Source: CF-161 sp035263645 (GTDB taxonomy: Bacteria; Chloroflexota; Dormibacteria; Dormibacterales; Dormibacteraceae). Taken from it: a stretch of 13,629 nt of DNA. Shown one piece after another: positions 6,087-13,163 of the stretch. The position numbers and the translations under genes were made by a program. A model generated the notes under the pieces. That model was not told the DNA's origin. It searched no databases and saw only the letters and a program-made list of their open reading frames with translations. Each line of letters starts with the position of its first letter. Within the stretch, counting starts at the first letter, position 1. The DNA is taken from the NCBI GenBank assembly GCA_035263645.1, contig DATFRD010000244.1, forward strand, positions 1 to 13,629, read 5' to 3'.

Positions 6087-7526
6087 ATGACTGTTGCTCG
6101 ATCCTTCGGCCGTCGTTCGTCCCCCGTGTGGGTGGTGGCGCTCGCCTCAGCCGCCTTCTTCATGTCAGCACTGGACCTGCTGGTCGTCATGACCGCGCTG
6201 CCGGCCATGCAGCGCCAGTTCGGCGCGGGCCTGGCCACGCTTCAGTGGACGGTCAACGCCTACAGCCTCGCCTCAGCCGCGGGCATCATCACGGCGGCCG
6301 CGCTGGCCGATCGCCTCGGCCGGCGCCTGGTCTTCGTGAGCGGCCTGGTCCTGTTCACGTCCGCGTCGGCCGCCTGCGCGCTGGCCCCGGCAGCGGAGTT
6401 CCTGATCGGGGCTCGGGCCGTCCAGGGCGTCGGCGCCGCGCTCCTGGCCCCGACGAGCCTGACGATCCTGGCCTCCGCGTTTCCGCCGGAGCGGCGCGGC
6501 GCGATCGTCGGCATCTGGGGTGGCCTCGGCGGCCTGGCGATCGCGGCCGGGCCCCTCGTCGGCGGCGCCGTGACCCAGGGGCTGAGCTGGCACTGGATCT
6601 TCTGGGTCAACGTTCCCATCGGCGTCGTCGCCGCCGCGCTGTCGTGCCTGCGGCTGGCGGAGAGCCGCGGCCCCGCGACCCAACTCGACATCCCGGCCGT
6701 GGCGCTCGTGTCCGCTGGAGCCACCGGGGTGGTCTTCGGCCTGGTGCGGGCCGCCGCACTCGGCTGGGGGGCCCCGCAGGTCGTCGGGTCGCTGGTCCTG
6801 GGCGTTCTGCTCCTGGCCGGGTTCGCCGTCTGGGAGCGGCGGACGCCGGAGCCGATGCTGCCGCCCCGTCTGTTTCGGAGGCGGGAGTTCGTGGCCGCCA
6901 ACATCAGCACGTTCCTGACCTCGGCGTCCCTGCTGGGAGCCGCGTTTCTGGTCTCGCAGTACCTCCAGGTCGTCCAGGGCAGCTCGCCGCTGCTGGCGGG
7001 CCTGCGCTTCCTGCCGATGACTGCGACGCCGCTGGTCGTGTCTCCGGCTGCGGGGATGCTGTCCGATCGGGTGGGGCGCCGGCCGGTGATGATGGTGGGG
7101 CTGGTCCTGCTCGCGGTGGGATTGGGCTGGCTCGCGCTCGTGGCCACTGCGGGCGCCGACTACGGGCCGCTCGTCCTCCCGCTGCTCGTCGCGGGCGCCG
7201 GCGTCTCGATGTCGTTCGCGACGGCGCCGTCGGCAGCCCTGAGCGCCGTCTCGCCTGCCGACATGGGTAAGGCATCCGGCGCCAACGGGACCTTCCAGCG
7301 GTTCGGCGCAGCATTCGGGATCGCCGTCGCGACCGCGATCTTCACCGCCAACGGGCAGATGACGACCGCCGCCGGCTTCACGGCCGGCATGCGGCCCGCG
7401 CTGGGGGCCGCCGCCGCCCTGGCCCTCGTCGGCGCAGCCGCGGCACTGGGCGTGAGCGGCCGGCGCCGGTCGCCGGCGCCGTCCACGCCGCCGGTCGCGG
7501 TGCCGGCGGGTGCGGTCAGTCGCTAG
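6087..7526 (+). CDS. MFS exporter, DHA2 (EmrB/QacA) type
   Basis: A proton-driven efflux transporter of the major facilitator superfamily in the cytoplasmic membrane, 479 residues. Motif D1 is in the first membrane helix, ALDLLVVMTALP (28-39, with Asp30). Motif A, between helices 2 and 3, is ADRLGRR (74-80). Motif B has Arg110 and QG at 113-114 in GARAVQGVGAA. Motif C, the antiporter signature of helix 5, is AAGPLVGG (153-160). A second motif A-like MLSDRVGRRP lies at 324-333. Length and motif C fit the 14-helix DHA2 drug/metabolite exporters; the substrate is unknown. The C-terminus ends in a Pro/Arg-rich cytosolic tail. The ATG at 6087 follows a strong ribosome binding site. It lies 92 bases after the LAL regulator, a common regulator-exporter arrangement. 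If the regulator is truly broken, control of this gene would be altered. Confidence 0.93.
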   Translation: MTVARSFGRRSSPVWVVALASAAFFMSALDLLVVMTALPAMQRQFGAGLATLQWTVNAYSLASAAGIITAAALADRLGRRLVFVSGLVLFTSASAACALAPAAEFLIGARAVQGVGAALLAPTSLTILASAFPPERRGAIVGIWGGLGGLAIAAGPLVGGAVTQGLSWHWIFWVNVPIGVVAAALSCLRLAESRGPATQLDIPAVALVSAGATGVVFGLVRAAALGWGAPQVVGSLVLGVLLLAGFAVWERRTPEPMLPPRLFRRREFVAANISTFLTSASLLGAAFLVSQYLQVVQGSSPLLAGLRFLPMTATPLVVSPAAGMLSDRVGRRPVMMVGLVLLAVGLGWLALVATAGADYGPLVLPLLVAGAGVSMSFATAPSAALSAVSPADMGKASGANGTFQRFGAAFGIAVATAIFTANGQMTTAAGFTAGMRPALGAAAALALVGAAAALGVSGRRRSPAPSTPPVAVPAGAVSR

Positions 7527-7553
7527 ACAGGCAGGCTGGCGCCGTCCTCCATC

Positions 7554-7585
7554 GGTGGCCACGGTCCACCCGAGGCGGCGCCGCC
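7554..7585. terminator. Possible terminator between convergent genes
   Basis: GGTGG (7554-7558) and CCACC (7566-7570) can form a five-pair stem with a seven-base loop, and GGCGGCGCCGCC (7574-7585) is a perfect palindrome. The 76-base gap separates the exporter (plus) from the CPBP gene (minus), where a bidirectional terminator is expected. No T-run is present on either strand, so support is weak. Confidence 0.3.
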
Positions 7586-7602
7586 GTGCTTCTGGGGCCG
7601 CG

Positions 7603-8403
7603 TCAATGGATCACGGCCCGCAGCAGGACGAGGACGAGCAGGTCGTAGCCAGCGTGCCCGAAGACCAGGGGCAGCAGCCGGCGGGCGCGCACGAAGTAGA
7701 GGGTCTGCCCTATGCCGAACAGCAGCACGGGCAGGAGGAAGGGGCCGTAGTACACGTGATACGCCAGCCGGACCACGACGCTGATCGCGGCGGCGCTCCG
7801 CGTGCGGAGCCCGGCGACCTCGAGGCGGTGCACCACGTAAGCAAGGACGACGGTCTCCTCCAGGATCCCGGCGTTGACGCTGGCCAGCACCCCGTTCAAC
7901 CCGTTGTAGGAGGGCGTCACCGGGAAGAAGTGGGTGATTCGCTGCACGAACCGGTCGGGGACGCTCATCACGAGCCCGAGCAGGAGATAGCCCAGCGCCA
8001 GGCCGAGGCCCAGCGCCGCGTCGCGCCACCGAGGCCGCCGAATGCCCAGGCTCGCCGGCTCCGCGCCGGAGCGCACGACCAGAAATACGGCCAGCGCGGC
8101 AGGAGCCGAGATCGCCGCCCAGAGCAGGACGTCGTAGATCGCGTTCAGCCACGGGATCGTTGGGAACCCGACTAACGCCTGGCTGGGCGCGGGGAGGAAG
8201 CCGGTGAGCGCGGCGGCCAGGTACCGGACGGCCGCCAGGGTGCTGCCGCCGAACGCGATCACGAGGACGATCGCGACCTCGACGAACACGGCGCGCCGGC
8301 CGGCAGGGAGGGCGGGCGCAGGGGTCGCGGTCGCCGACTCCACGGTCGGGACGGCTGACATGGCGGTCATGATGGCACGGCGCCGGAGGGCAGACAGCGC
8401 CAT
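7603..8403 (-). CDS. CPBP-family intramembrane protein (putative glutamic protease)
   Basis: A multi-pass membrane protein of the CPBP (Abi/Rce1-like) family, 266 residues from the ATG at 8403. After an Ala/Pro-rich N-terminus, hydrophobic helices begin near residue 38 (VFVEVAIVLVIAFGG). The family motifs lie in the C-terminal half: the paired glutamates in NAGILEETVVLAY (E182, E183), a histidine in RLAYHVYYGP (H216), and HAGYD (H250, D254). These line the active site in the family. The usual Arg of EExxxR is Leu187 here; as far as I recall, a branch of actinobacterial CPBP proteins reads EEVVVxGY at this place, so this is probably a subgroup trait. Proteins of this family process membrane proteins or peptides, but the substrate is unknown. 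ATGs at 8370 and 8361 are alternative starts. A TAGGGT box eight bases upstream of 8403 supports the longest form. It is divergent from the glycerophosphodiesterase gene. Confidence 0.85.
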   Translation of the reverse strand: MALSALRRRAIMTAMSAVPTVESATATPAPALPAGRRAVFVEVAIVLVIAFGGSTLAAVRYLAAALTGFLPAPSQALVGFPTIPWLNAIYDVLLWAAISAPAALAVFLVVRSGAEPASLGIRRPRWRDAALGLGLALGYLLLGLVMSVPDRFVQRITHFFPVTPSYNGLNGVLASVNAGILEETVVLAYVVHRLEVAGLRTRSAAAISVVVRLAYHVYYGPFLLPVLLFGIGQTLYFVRARRLLPLVFGHAGYDLLVLVLLRAVIH

Positions 8404-8411
8404 CCGTGGCG

Positions 8412-8417
8412 ACCCTA
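8412..8417 (-). promoter_or_regulatory. -10-like TAGGGT for the CPBP gene (minus strand)
   Basis: Read on the minus strand, TAGGGT ends eight bases before the ATG at 8403. This is again the near-leaderless layout, with no ribosome binding site between. It supports 8403 as the start rather than the internal ATGs. Confidence 0.35.
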
Positions 8418-8466
8418 CCGACGGCCGCGGGTGGAATCGGCTCAGGAGGCGTCCGGCCGGCGCGCA

Positions 8467-8488
8467 GGTTCCATATAACCGGCTGTTA
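8467..8488. promoter_or_regulatory. AT-rich island in the divergent promoter region
   Basis: The 137-base gap between the divergent genes contains one AT-rich patch, CCATATAAC. It carries TAAC-CGGCT-GTTA (8476-8488) and GGTT-CCATAT-AACC (8467-8480), both short inverted repeats. On the minus strand it includes TTATAT, a possible second -10 box for the CPBP gene. It is a candidate regulator site shared by both genes, on weak evidence. Confidence 0.2.
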
Positions 8489-8523
8489 GCAGGCGCTCTG
8501 CTCGCCGTTTACCCGCCGCGGTC

Positions 8524-8529
8524 TACGGT
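8524..8529 (+). promoter_or_regulatory. -10-like TACGGT close to the GDPD start
   Basis: TACGGT ends eleven bases before the ATG at 8541, the same distance as TACAAT before the gene at 11584. No ribosome binding site lies between, so a leaderless or near-leaderless transcript is likely. Confidence 0.4.
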
Positions 8530-8540
8530 GGCAGACGCTC

Positions 8541-9263
8541 ATGCCGCTGCGGCTTCCCACTCCGGGGCCCGCCGTCTTCGCCCACCGGGGCGCCCACGGC
8601 CCCGAGCGCCCCGAGAACTCCCTGAGCGCGATCGAGCGGGCGCTGGAGCTCGGCGTCGCCGGCGTCGAGATCGACGTCTGCAGCCTGCGAGACGGGACGC
8701 TGGTCGTGGCCCACGACGGCTGGGTCGCCTGTGCCGGCCGGCGGGTGCCGTTCTCGGAGCTCCTGCCCGAGGAGGTCGACCGCGTTTCCCGCTTCCCGAT
8801 CCTGAGAGCCGAGCCGGTGCTCGAGCTCTTTGAAAGCCGGGACACGATGCTGTGCCTGGACTGGAAGGGCGTCGGGGACATCGCGCTCGTCGGTAAGCTG
8901 GCCCGACGCCATGGCCTGACCAGCCAGACGATCGTGAGCTCGGAGCGGCCAGCCGCCGTAGCGGCGCTCAAGGTTCAGCATCCGCGGCTCGGCGCAGGCC
9001 TCTCCCTGGACGTGCTGACGCGGCCGCCCTGGGAGACGGACGGGGTCGCGGGCGCGATCGCCGGCGCGGCTGAGGCCTGTGGAGCCGACGCAGTCATGCT
9101 GCAGCACCGGCTCGGCGACGACGCAGTGCTGGCGGCGGCGCGGGCCCGGGGCGTGGCGGTATTCCTGTGGACCGCCGAGGACCTCGAGACGCACGCATCG
9201 CTCCTCGAGCGCTCACCCGACGGCGTCATGTCGGACGTCGTCGAGGCATGCCACCCCTCGTAG
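8541..9263 (+). CDS. Glycerophosphodiester phosphodiesterase (GDPD family)
   Basis: A TIM-barrel enzyme that hydrolyses glycerophosphodiesters to glycerol 3-phosphate and an alcohol. The GDPD signature is complete: FAHRG (catalytic H15, R16), PENS (24-27, with Glu25 as metal ligand), VEIDV (E43, D45), then VVAHDG with the second catalytic His58. CLDWKG (105-110) stands at the later strand where the family has an acidic-x-Lys pair, and VFLWTAED (197-204) is the typical 'V-W-T' near the end. Length (240) fits the short cytosolic bacterial forms. There is no signal peptide, so it probably acts inside the cell on deacylated phospholipid products. The start follows a close -10 box. A weak ACCCC/GGGGT stem overlaps the stop (9253-9272) and may end the transcript. 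It stands 147 bases upstream of a secreted phosphatase-fold gene, which has its own promoter. Confidence 0.92.
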   Translation: MPLRLPTPGPAVFAHRGAHGPERPENSLSAIERALELGVAGVEIDVCSLRDGTLVVAHDGWVACAGRRVPFSELLPEEVDRVSRFPILRAEPVLELFESRDTMLCLDWKGVGDIALVGKLARRHGLTSQTIVSSERPAAVAALKVQHPRLGAGLSLDVLTRPPWETDGVAGAIAGAAEACGADAVMLQHRLGDDAVLAAARARGVAVFLWTAEDLETHASLLERSPDGVMSDVVEACHPS

Positions 9264-9335
9264 CCCGGGGGTTCTCTGTCGCACGTCCTCCGCGCACCGA
9301 GGCGGGCGTTCCGCGATGGTTAACCGTGCCTTAGT

Positions 9336-9402
9336 CTGACCGGCCTCTTCGGCGGGCTAGCCTCTGACGTGTCGCTCGTGAGCCGATCGACCTGAGGGGA
9401 GG
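9336..9402 (+). promoter_or_regulatory. Promoter and ribosome binding site of the secreted phosphatase-like gene
   Basis: CTGACC (9336-9341) and TAGCCT (9358-9363) are separated by 16 bases and each matches four of six consensus bases. A 40-base leader then ends in AGGGGAGG (9395-9402), a strong ribosome binding site eight bases before the ATG at 9411. Unlike its neighbours, this gene has a conventional leader. Confidence 0.4.
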
Positions 9403-9410
9403 TTTTCCAT

Positions 9411-11519
9411 ATGAGGTTGCGCAACACGTGGAGGGTTCTCCTGGGCTTCACGCCGCTCCTGCTGGTGCTGCCCGGGGCGACCCCCGCGGCCGCCGCCAGC
9501 CCGAGCGCCGGCTGCTCGCTGCCGTCAACCAGCGGCGTCAGGCACGTCATCGATATCCAGTTCGACAACGTCCACCTGCGCCGAGATCGACCCGACGTGC
9601 CGTCCGACCTGGAGCAGATGCCGAACCTGCTCAACTTCCTGCAGGGCGGCGGAGCGCTGCTGGATGACCATCACACGCCGCTGATCGCCCACACTGCCGA
9701 CGACATCCTGACCACGAACACCGGCGTGTACGGCGACCAGCAGGGCCAGCCGGTCGCGAACAGCTACGACGAGTTCACCGCCACGTCGCCCAGCGCCGTC
9801 TTCTCGTCATCCTTCCAGTACTGGACGGACAGAACGCCGGACGGCAGCTTCAACATGGTGACCGGCGCCGACGTGAACGCCCCGGCCCCGTGGGTCCCGT
9901 TCACCAGGGCCGGCTGCAACGTGGGCAGCATCGGCACGGCGAACTCGGCGTTCGAGGGCCTCGGTGACGTGGCGAAGGTGTTCGGACCCGGCTCGCCGGA
10001 GGCGAAGGAGGTCAGCTCTCACTCGCCGCACGCCTTCGCCGACTTCATCGGCATCGCCGTCCACTGCGCCAGCGGCGCCGCCCTGTGCTCCTCCGCGAAC
10101 CACGGTATCGCTGACGTCCTGCCGCAGGAGCCGGGAGGATACACCGGCTTCAACGCCCTGTACGGCCACAAGTACGTCGGCCCCCAGATCAGCAGCGGGC
10201 CGCTGCTGGACCTCGACGGCAACGTGATCGCCGACAACTTCAACGGCGTCGTCTCGCCGGGCTTCCCTGGCTTCGACGGCATGAGCGCCTCGGTCTCGCT
10301 CGCCTACACGGCCGCGATGCAGGAGCACGGCGTGCCGGTGACCTACAGCTACATCTCGTCCGCCCACGTCGACGAGAACGGCAACGACGCCGGGCCCGGA
10401 CAGGCGGGCTACGTCGCCCGCCTGCGCGCCTACGACCAGGCGTGGGGCAAGTTCTTCGCCCGCCTCCAGCGCGACGGGATCAACCGCAGCAACGCGCTGT
10501 TCGTGATCACGTCCGACGAGAACGACCACTTCGCCGGCGGGCCCGGCAGCCCGACCGGCTGCGACGGTGTCCACACGCCCTGCACGTACGCGGCGATCGG
10601 CGAGGTCCACGCCGACCTGACGCGGCTGCTCCAGCAGGCCGGGATCACGACGCCGTTCAGGATCCACTCGGACTCGTCGCCCGCCATCTACCTGGACGGC
10701 CACCCGGCCCCCGACGCCGCCGTCACCCGGGCGTTCGAGCGCACGCTGCACGGCATCGACGTGGCGAACCCGCTCAGCGGCCGCACCGAGCCGCTGTTCA
10801 ACTTCCTGGCTGACCCCGTCGGCCTGAGGCTGCTGCACATGGTCAGCGGCGACCCGAGCCGGACGCCGACCGTCGTCGCGTTCGGCAAGCCGGACTACTT
10901 CGTCGCCTCCGGGCCGGCTGACTGCCCCGGGCCCGCCGTCGTGCAGTGCCCGCCGTCGTTCGGCGAGGATGCGTGGATCCACGGCACGATCTCCCCGGAC
11001 ATCAACCGCACCTGGCTCGGCCTGGTCGGCCCCGGCGTCCGGCACGTCGGCCGGAACGAGACCCTGTGGTCGGACCACGCCGACGTGCGGCCGACCATCC
11101 TGCTGCTGGCCGGCCTCAGGGACAACTCCCAGAGCGAGGGCCGGCCGCTGTTCGAGCTGGTGGACGAACACGCGCTGCCGAGCTCGCTGCGGGCGCACCG
11201 CGCCGAGCTGCTGACGCTGGCCAAGACGTTCAAGCAGATCGACGCGCCCGTCGGCCAGCTCGGCCTGGACGGCGTGCGCGCGTCGACCGCCGCGCTGGCC
11301 TCGGGCTCGGCCGCCGACGACAGCCGCTACGCGCGGCTGGAGTCGCAGCTGACGACGATCACGGATCAGCGCAACGCGCTGGCGGCGCAGATGGAGGCCC
11401 TGATCTCGGGCGCCGCGTTCGGCGGCCGCGCGATCGACGAGGGCCGGGCGGAACGCCTGGTCGACCAGAGCCGCGACCTCCTGGAGCGCGTCGCCGACCT
11501 GGCCGGCGACGAAGGCTGA
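9411..11519 (+). CDS. Secreted alkaline-phosphatase-superfamily phosphoesterase
   Basis: A large exported hydrolase of 702 residues. Residues 1-29 form a Sec-type signal peptide: Arg-rich start, hydrophobic LLGFTPLLLVL, and Ala-rich cleavage region. Features of the alkaline phosphatase superfamily metal site follow in order: HVIDIQFDN (first Asp, 48 or 52), HTADDILTTNTGVYGD at 94-109 (candidate Thr nucleophile), ITSDENDHF at 366-374 (Asp and His ligands) and WSDHADVRPTILLLAG at 553-568 (final His, as in sulfatase/phosphodiesterase relatives). Paired cysteines (C35, C169, C219, C226, C384, C391, C505, C513) suit disulfides outside the cell. The last 80 residues, rich in Ala, Arg and Glu (RLESQLTTITDQ; RAERLVDQSRDLLERVADLA), look like a separate helical or coiled-coil tail. 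The substrate is unknown; phosphomonoester, phosphodiester or sulfate ester are all possible. A very strong hairpin follows the stop. Confidence 0.85.
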   Translation: MRLRNTWRVLLGFTPLLLVLPGATPAAAASPSAGCSLPSTSGVRHVIDIQFDNVHLRRDRPDVPSDLEQMPNLLNFLQGGGALLDDHHTPLIAHTADDILTTNTGVYGDQQGQPVANSYDEFTATSPSAVFSSSFQYWTDRTPDGSFNMVTGADVNAPAPWVPFTRAGCNVGSIGTANSAFEGLGDVAKVFGPGSPEAKEVSSHSPHAFADFIGIAVHCASGAALCSSANHGIADVLPQEPGGYTGFNALYGHKYVGPQISSGPLLDLDGNVIADNFNGVVSPGFPGFDGMSASVSLAYTAAMQEHGVPVTYSYISSAHVDENGNDAGPGQAGYVARLRAYDQAWGKFFARLQRDGINRSNALFVITSDENDHFAGGPGSPTGCDGVHTPCTYAAIGEVHADLTRLLQQAGITTPFRIHSDSSPAIYLDGHPAPDAAVTRAFERTLHGIDVANPLSGRTEPLFNFLADPVGLRLLHMVSGDPSRTPTVVAFGKPDYFVASGPADCPGPAVVQCPPSFGEDAWIHGTISPDINRTWLGLVGPGVRHVGRNETLWSDHADVRPTILLLAGLRDNSQSEGRPLFELVDEHALPSSLRAHRAELLTLAKTFKQIDAPVGQLGLDGVRASTAALASGSAADDSRYARLESQLTTITDQRNALAAQMEALISGAAFGGRAIDEGRAERLVDQSRDLLERVADLAGDEG

Positions 11520-11534
11520 GCTTCCTGCGGGCGA

Positions 11535-11567
11535 AGCGGCGGCGCGGCCGCGTGCCGCGCCGCCGCT
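11535..11567 (+). terminator. Perfect 14-bp GC hairpin after the phosphatase gene
   Basis: AGCGGCGGCGCGGC (11535-11548) is the exact reverse complement of GCCGCGCCGCCGCT (11554-11567), with a CGCGT loop. It starts 16 bases after the stop at 11519. No T-run follows, so it resembles the T-less GC hairpin terminators proposed for actinobacteria. Its last base is the first T of the next gene's -10 box. Confidence 0.6.
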
Positions 11568-11572
11568 ACAAT
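11567..11572 (+). promoter_or_regulatory. -10 box TACAAT of the glycosyltransferase gene
   Basis: TACAAT matches five of six bases of TATAAT and ends eleven bases before the ATG at 11584. The expected RNA start is four or five bases before the ATG, so the mRNA would be nearly leaderless; no ribosome binding site lies between. The -35 region would fall within the upstream hairpin. Confidence 0.5.
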
Positions 11573-11583
11573 CTCGCTCCAGC

Positions 11584-13032
11584 ATGGGGAGCGACCGGGG
11601 CGCCACGCTGGAAGTGCACTTCAAGCTCTTCGGCACCGATGGAGTGTCGCTGCAGTCACAGGAGCTGACGAAGGCGCTGCGGAGGCGGGGCTGGCGAGTT
11701 CATCCGTGCGCGTCGGACCTCCCGGCCGGCGCCGAGGGACTGCGGCTGCCCGAGCTGTCCTACCAGTCCGACGATGCGCTCGCCCTGCGGAGGCGCATCT
11801 TCCGGGCCGACGCCGGTCCGGATGGATACGCGACCGGACCGCGCCTCGTGGAGGAGATCGAGGAGCGCGCCCGAGTCATACGGGAGCGGATCGAGGCGTA
11901 CGTCGACGATCACCGCATCCGGCTGCTGCACGTTCGCAACGTCACGTCACTCCCGTACAACGTGCCGGCCACGCTGGCCCTCTACCGACTGGTGATGGAG
12001 AGACCGGACATCCACTTCCTCCTGCAGCACCACGACATCTACTGGGAGGGCCCGAACGCAAGGAACTTCCACACGCCGTATCCGGAGATCGCCGACCTGA
12101 TCGACAGGATCACGTGCCCGGATCCGGCCAACACCACGCACGTGCTGATCAATCCCATCGCCGCGCGGGCGCTGCTGGACCGGAAGGGCGTTCAGGGCGT
12201 TGTGATCCCGGATGGGTTCGACTTCGATCGCGACGTGACCGTCATCGACGAGGTGGCCTTCAGGCGCCGGCTCGAGGTCCTCACCGGTGACCGGACGCCC
12301 GTCGCGCCCGACGACCTGGTGGTCGCCATGCCGGCCCGAGTGGCCATCAACAAGGCCATCGAGCTGGCGATCCAGTTCGTGGCCGGCCTGCAGGGGAGAC
12401 GACCGCAGCTCGAGCACGCTCCCGGTGGGCTGGGAGCCCGCGGGCGCAGGCTGAACGCGGCCGGCAGAGTCGTCCTCCTGCTCCCCCAGGGAGAGGACCT
12501 CGAGGAGAACCGTGAGTACTTCGAGAGGCTCGTGGCCTATGCCGCCCGGCTTGGCGTGACCCTCGCCTACGGGGGGAACATCGTCGTGCCGGACCGGAGG
12601 TTCACTCCGGGCGATCGCGAGCGCTATCCCTTCTACAGCACCTATCAGACGGTCGACCTGGTCTGCTATCCGCCCGAGCACGAAGGCTTCGGCAACCAGG
12701 CGATCGAAACGGTGTGGGCCAGGCGCGCGCTCGTGGTCCTGGAGTACCCGGTCTTCCAGGCCTACGTCCGCGACCACATCCCGCACTACATCTCGCTCGG
12801 CGACGTCGCCGGGCTGGGCAGGCTGGAGGAGTTCGGCGGTCTCCACCTGCTCCGGGAGGACGTCCTGCAACGGGCGCTGGACTCGGCGGTCGGGCTGCTG
12901 AAGGACCATGAGCTGGAGCGGCGCTGGGTGGAGGAGAACTGGACCTCGATGCGCTCCTTCTGCGGCATCGACGCGGTGTGCGAGCAGTACGTCGAGCTGT
13001 ACCAGCGGGCCCGGGCAGGCGACCACGACTGA
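11584..13032 (+). CDS. GT4-like retaining glycosyltransferase
   Basis: A two-domain GT-B glycosyltransferase of 482 residues, probably cytosolic. The N-terminal acceptor domain starts with FKLFGTDGVSLQSQELTKAL, a glycine-containing loop typical of GT4 enzymes, and contains LLHVRNVTSLPYNVPATLAL and QHHDIYWEGPNARNF. The C-terminal donor domain has AMPARVAINKAIELAI (R252, K257; the Arg/Lys pair that holds the nucleotide phosphates) and the EX7E motif EGFGNQAIE (E367 to E375), the hallmark of retaining GT4 enzymes. The sugar donor and acceptor are not evident. The opening loop and the HHDIYWEGPN segment recall compatible-solute-type or glycerate glycosyltransferases, but I am not sure. It lies between two genes for secreted phosphatase-fold proteins, so an envelope or polyol-phosphate glycan is an alternative context. 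Its start is set by the -10 box eleven bases upstream. Confidence 0.85.
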   Translation: MGSDRGATLEVHFKLFGTDGVSLQSQELTKALRRRGWRVHPCASDLPAGAEGLRLPELSYQSDDALALRRRIFRADAGPDGYATGPRLVEEIEERARVIRERIEAYVDDHRIRLLHVRNVTSLPYNVPATLALYRLVMERPDIHFLLQHHDIYWEGPNARNFHTPYPEIADLIDRITCPDPANTTHVLINPIAARALLDRKGVQGVVIPDGFDFDRDVTVIDEVAFRRRLEVLTGDRTPVAPDDLVVAMPARVAINKAIELAIQFVAGLQGRRPQLEHAPGGLGARGRRLNAAGRVVLLLPQGEDLEENREYFERLVAYAARLGVTLAYGGNIVVPDRRFTPGDRERYPFYSTYQTVDLVCYPPEHEGFGNQAIETVWARRALVVLEYPVFQAYVRDHIPHYISLGDVAGLGRLEEFGGLHLLREDVLQRALDSAVGLLKDHELERRWVEENWTSMRSFCGIDAVCEQYVELYQRARAGDHD

Positions 13033-13047
13033 CGTCGCGTCGAGGTC

Positions 13048-13076
13048 TTAACGCGCCCGGCACCGCCCGATAAACT
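13048..13076 (+). promoter_or_regulatory. Promoter for the second secreted phosphatase-like gene
   Basis: TTAACG (13048-13053) and TAAACT (13071-13076) are separated by exactly 17 bases, and each matches four of six consensus bases. The RNA would carry a leader of about 80 bases to the ATG at 13164, with GAGGAGGAG (13152-13160) as a strong ribosome binding site. Confidence 0.45.
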
Positions 13077-13163
13077 CCCGCGCCTACCCTTGCCCGGCTG
13101 CCCTGCTGTCAGATCTCCGTGGCGACAGCCGCACCGCTGCCGCTCACTCACGAGGAGGAGCCG

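Noticed and set aside
7843..7863. Missing Arg in CPBP motif 1 (EETVVL instead of EExxxR) as a sign of a dead enzyme
   Set aside because: The two glutamates and both histidine motifs are intact, and as far as I recall a branch of actinobacterial CPBP proteins lacks this Arg, so it is probably a subgroup trait.
9807..11636. 609-codon minus-strand open frame opposite the phosphatase-like gene
   Set aside because: Highly repetitive Arg/Ala/Val/Gly composition, no domain, and the plus strand has signal peptide and metal motifs. It is a shadow.
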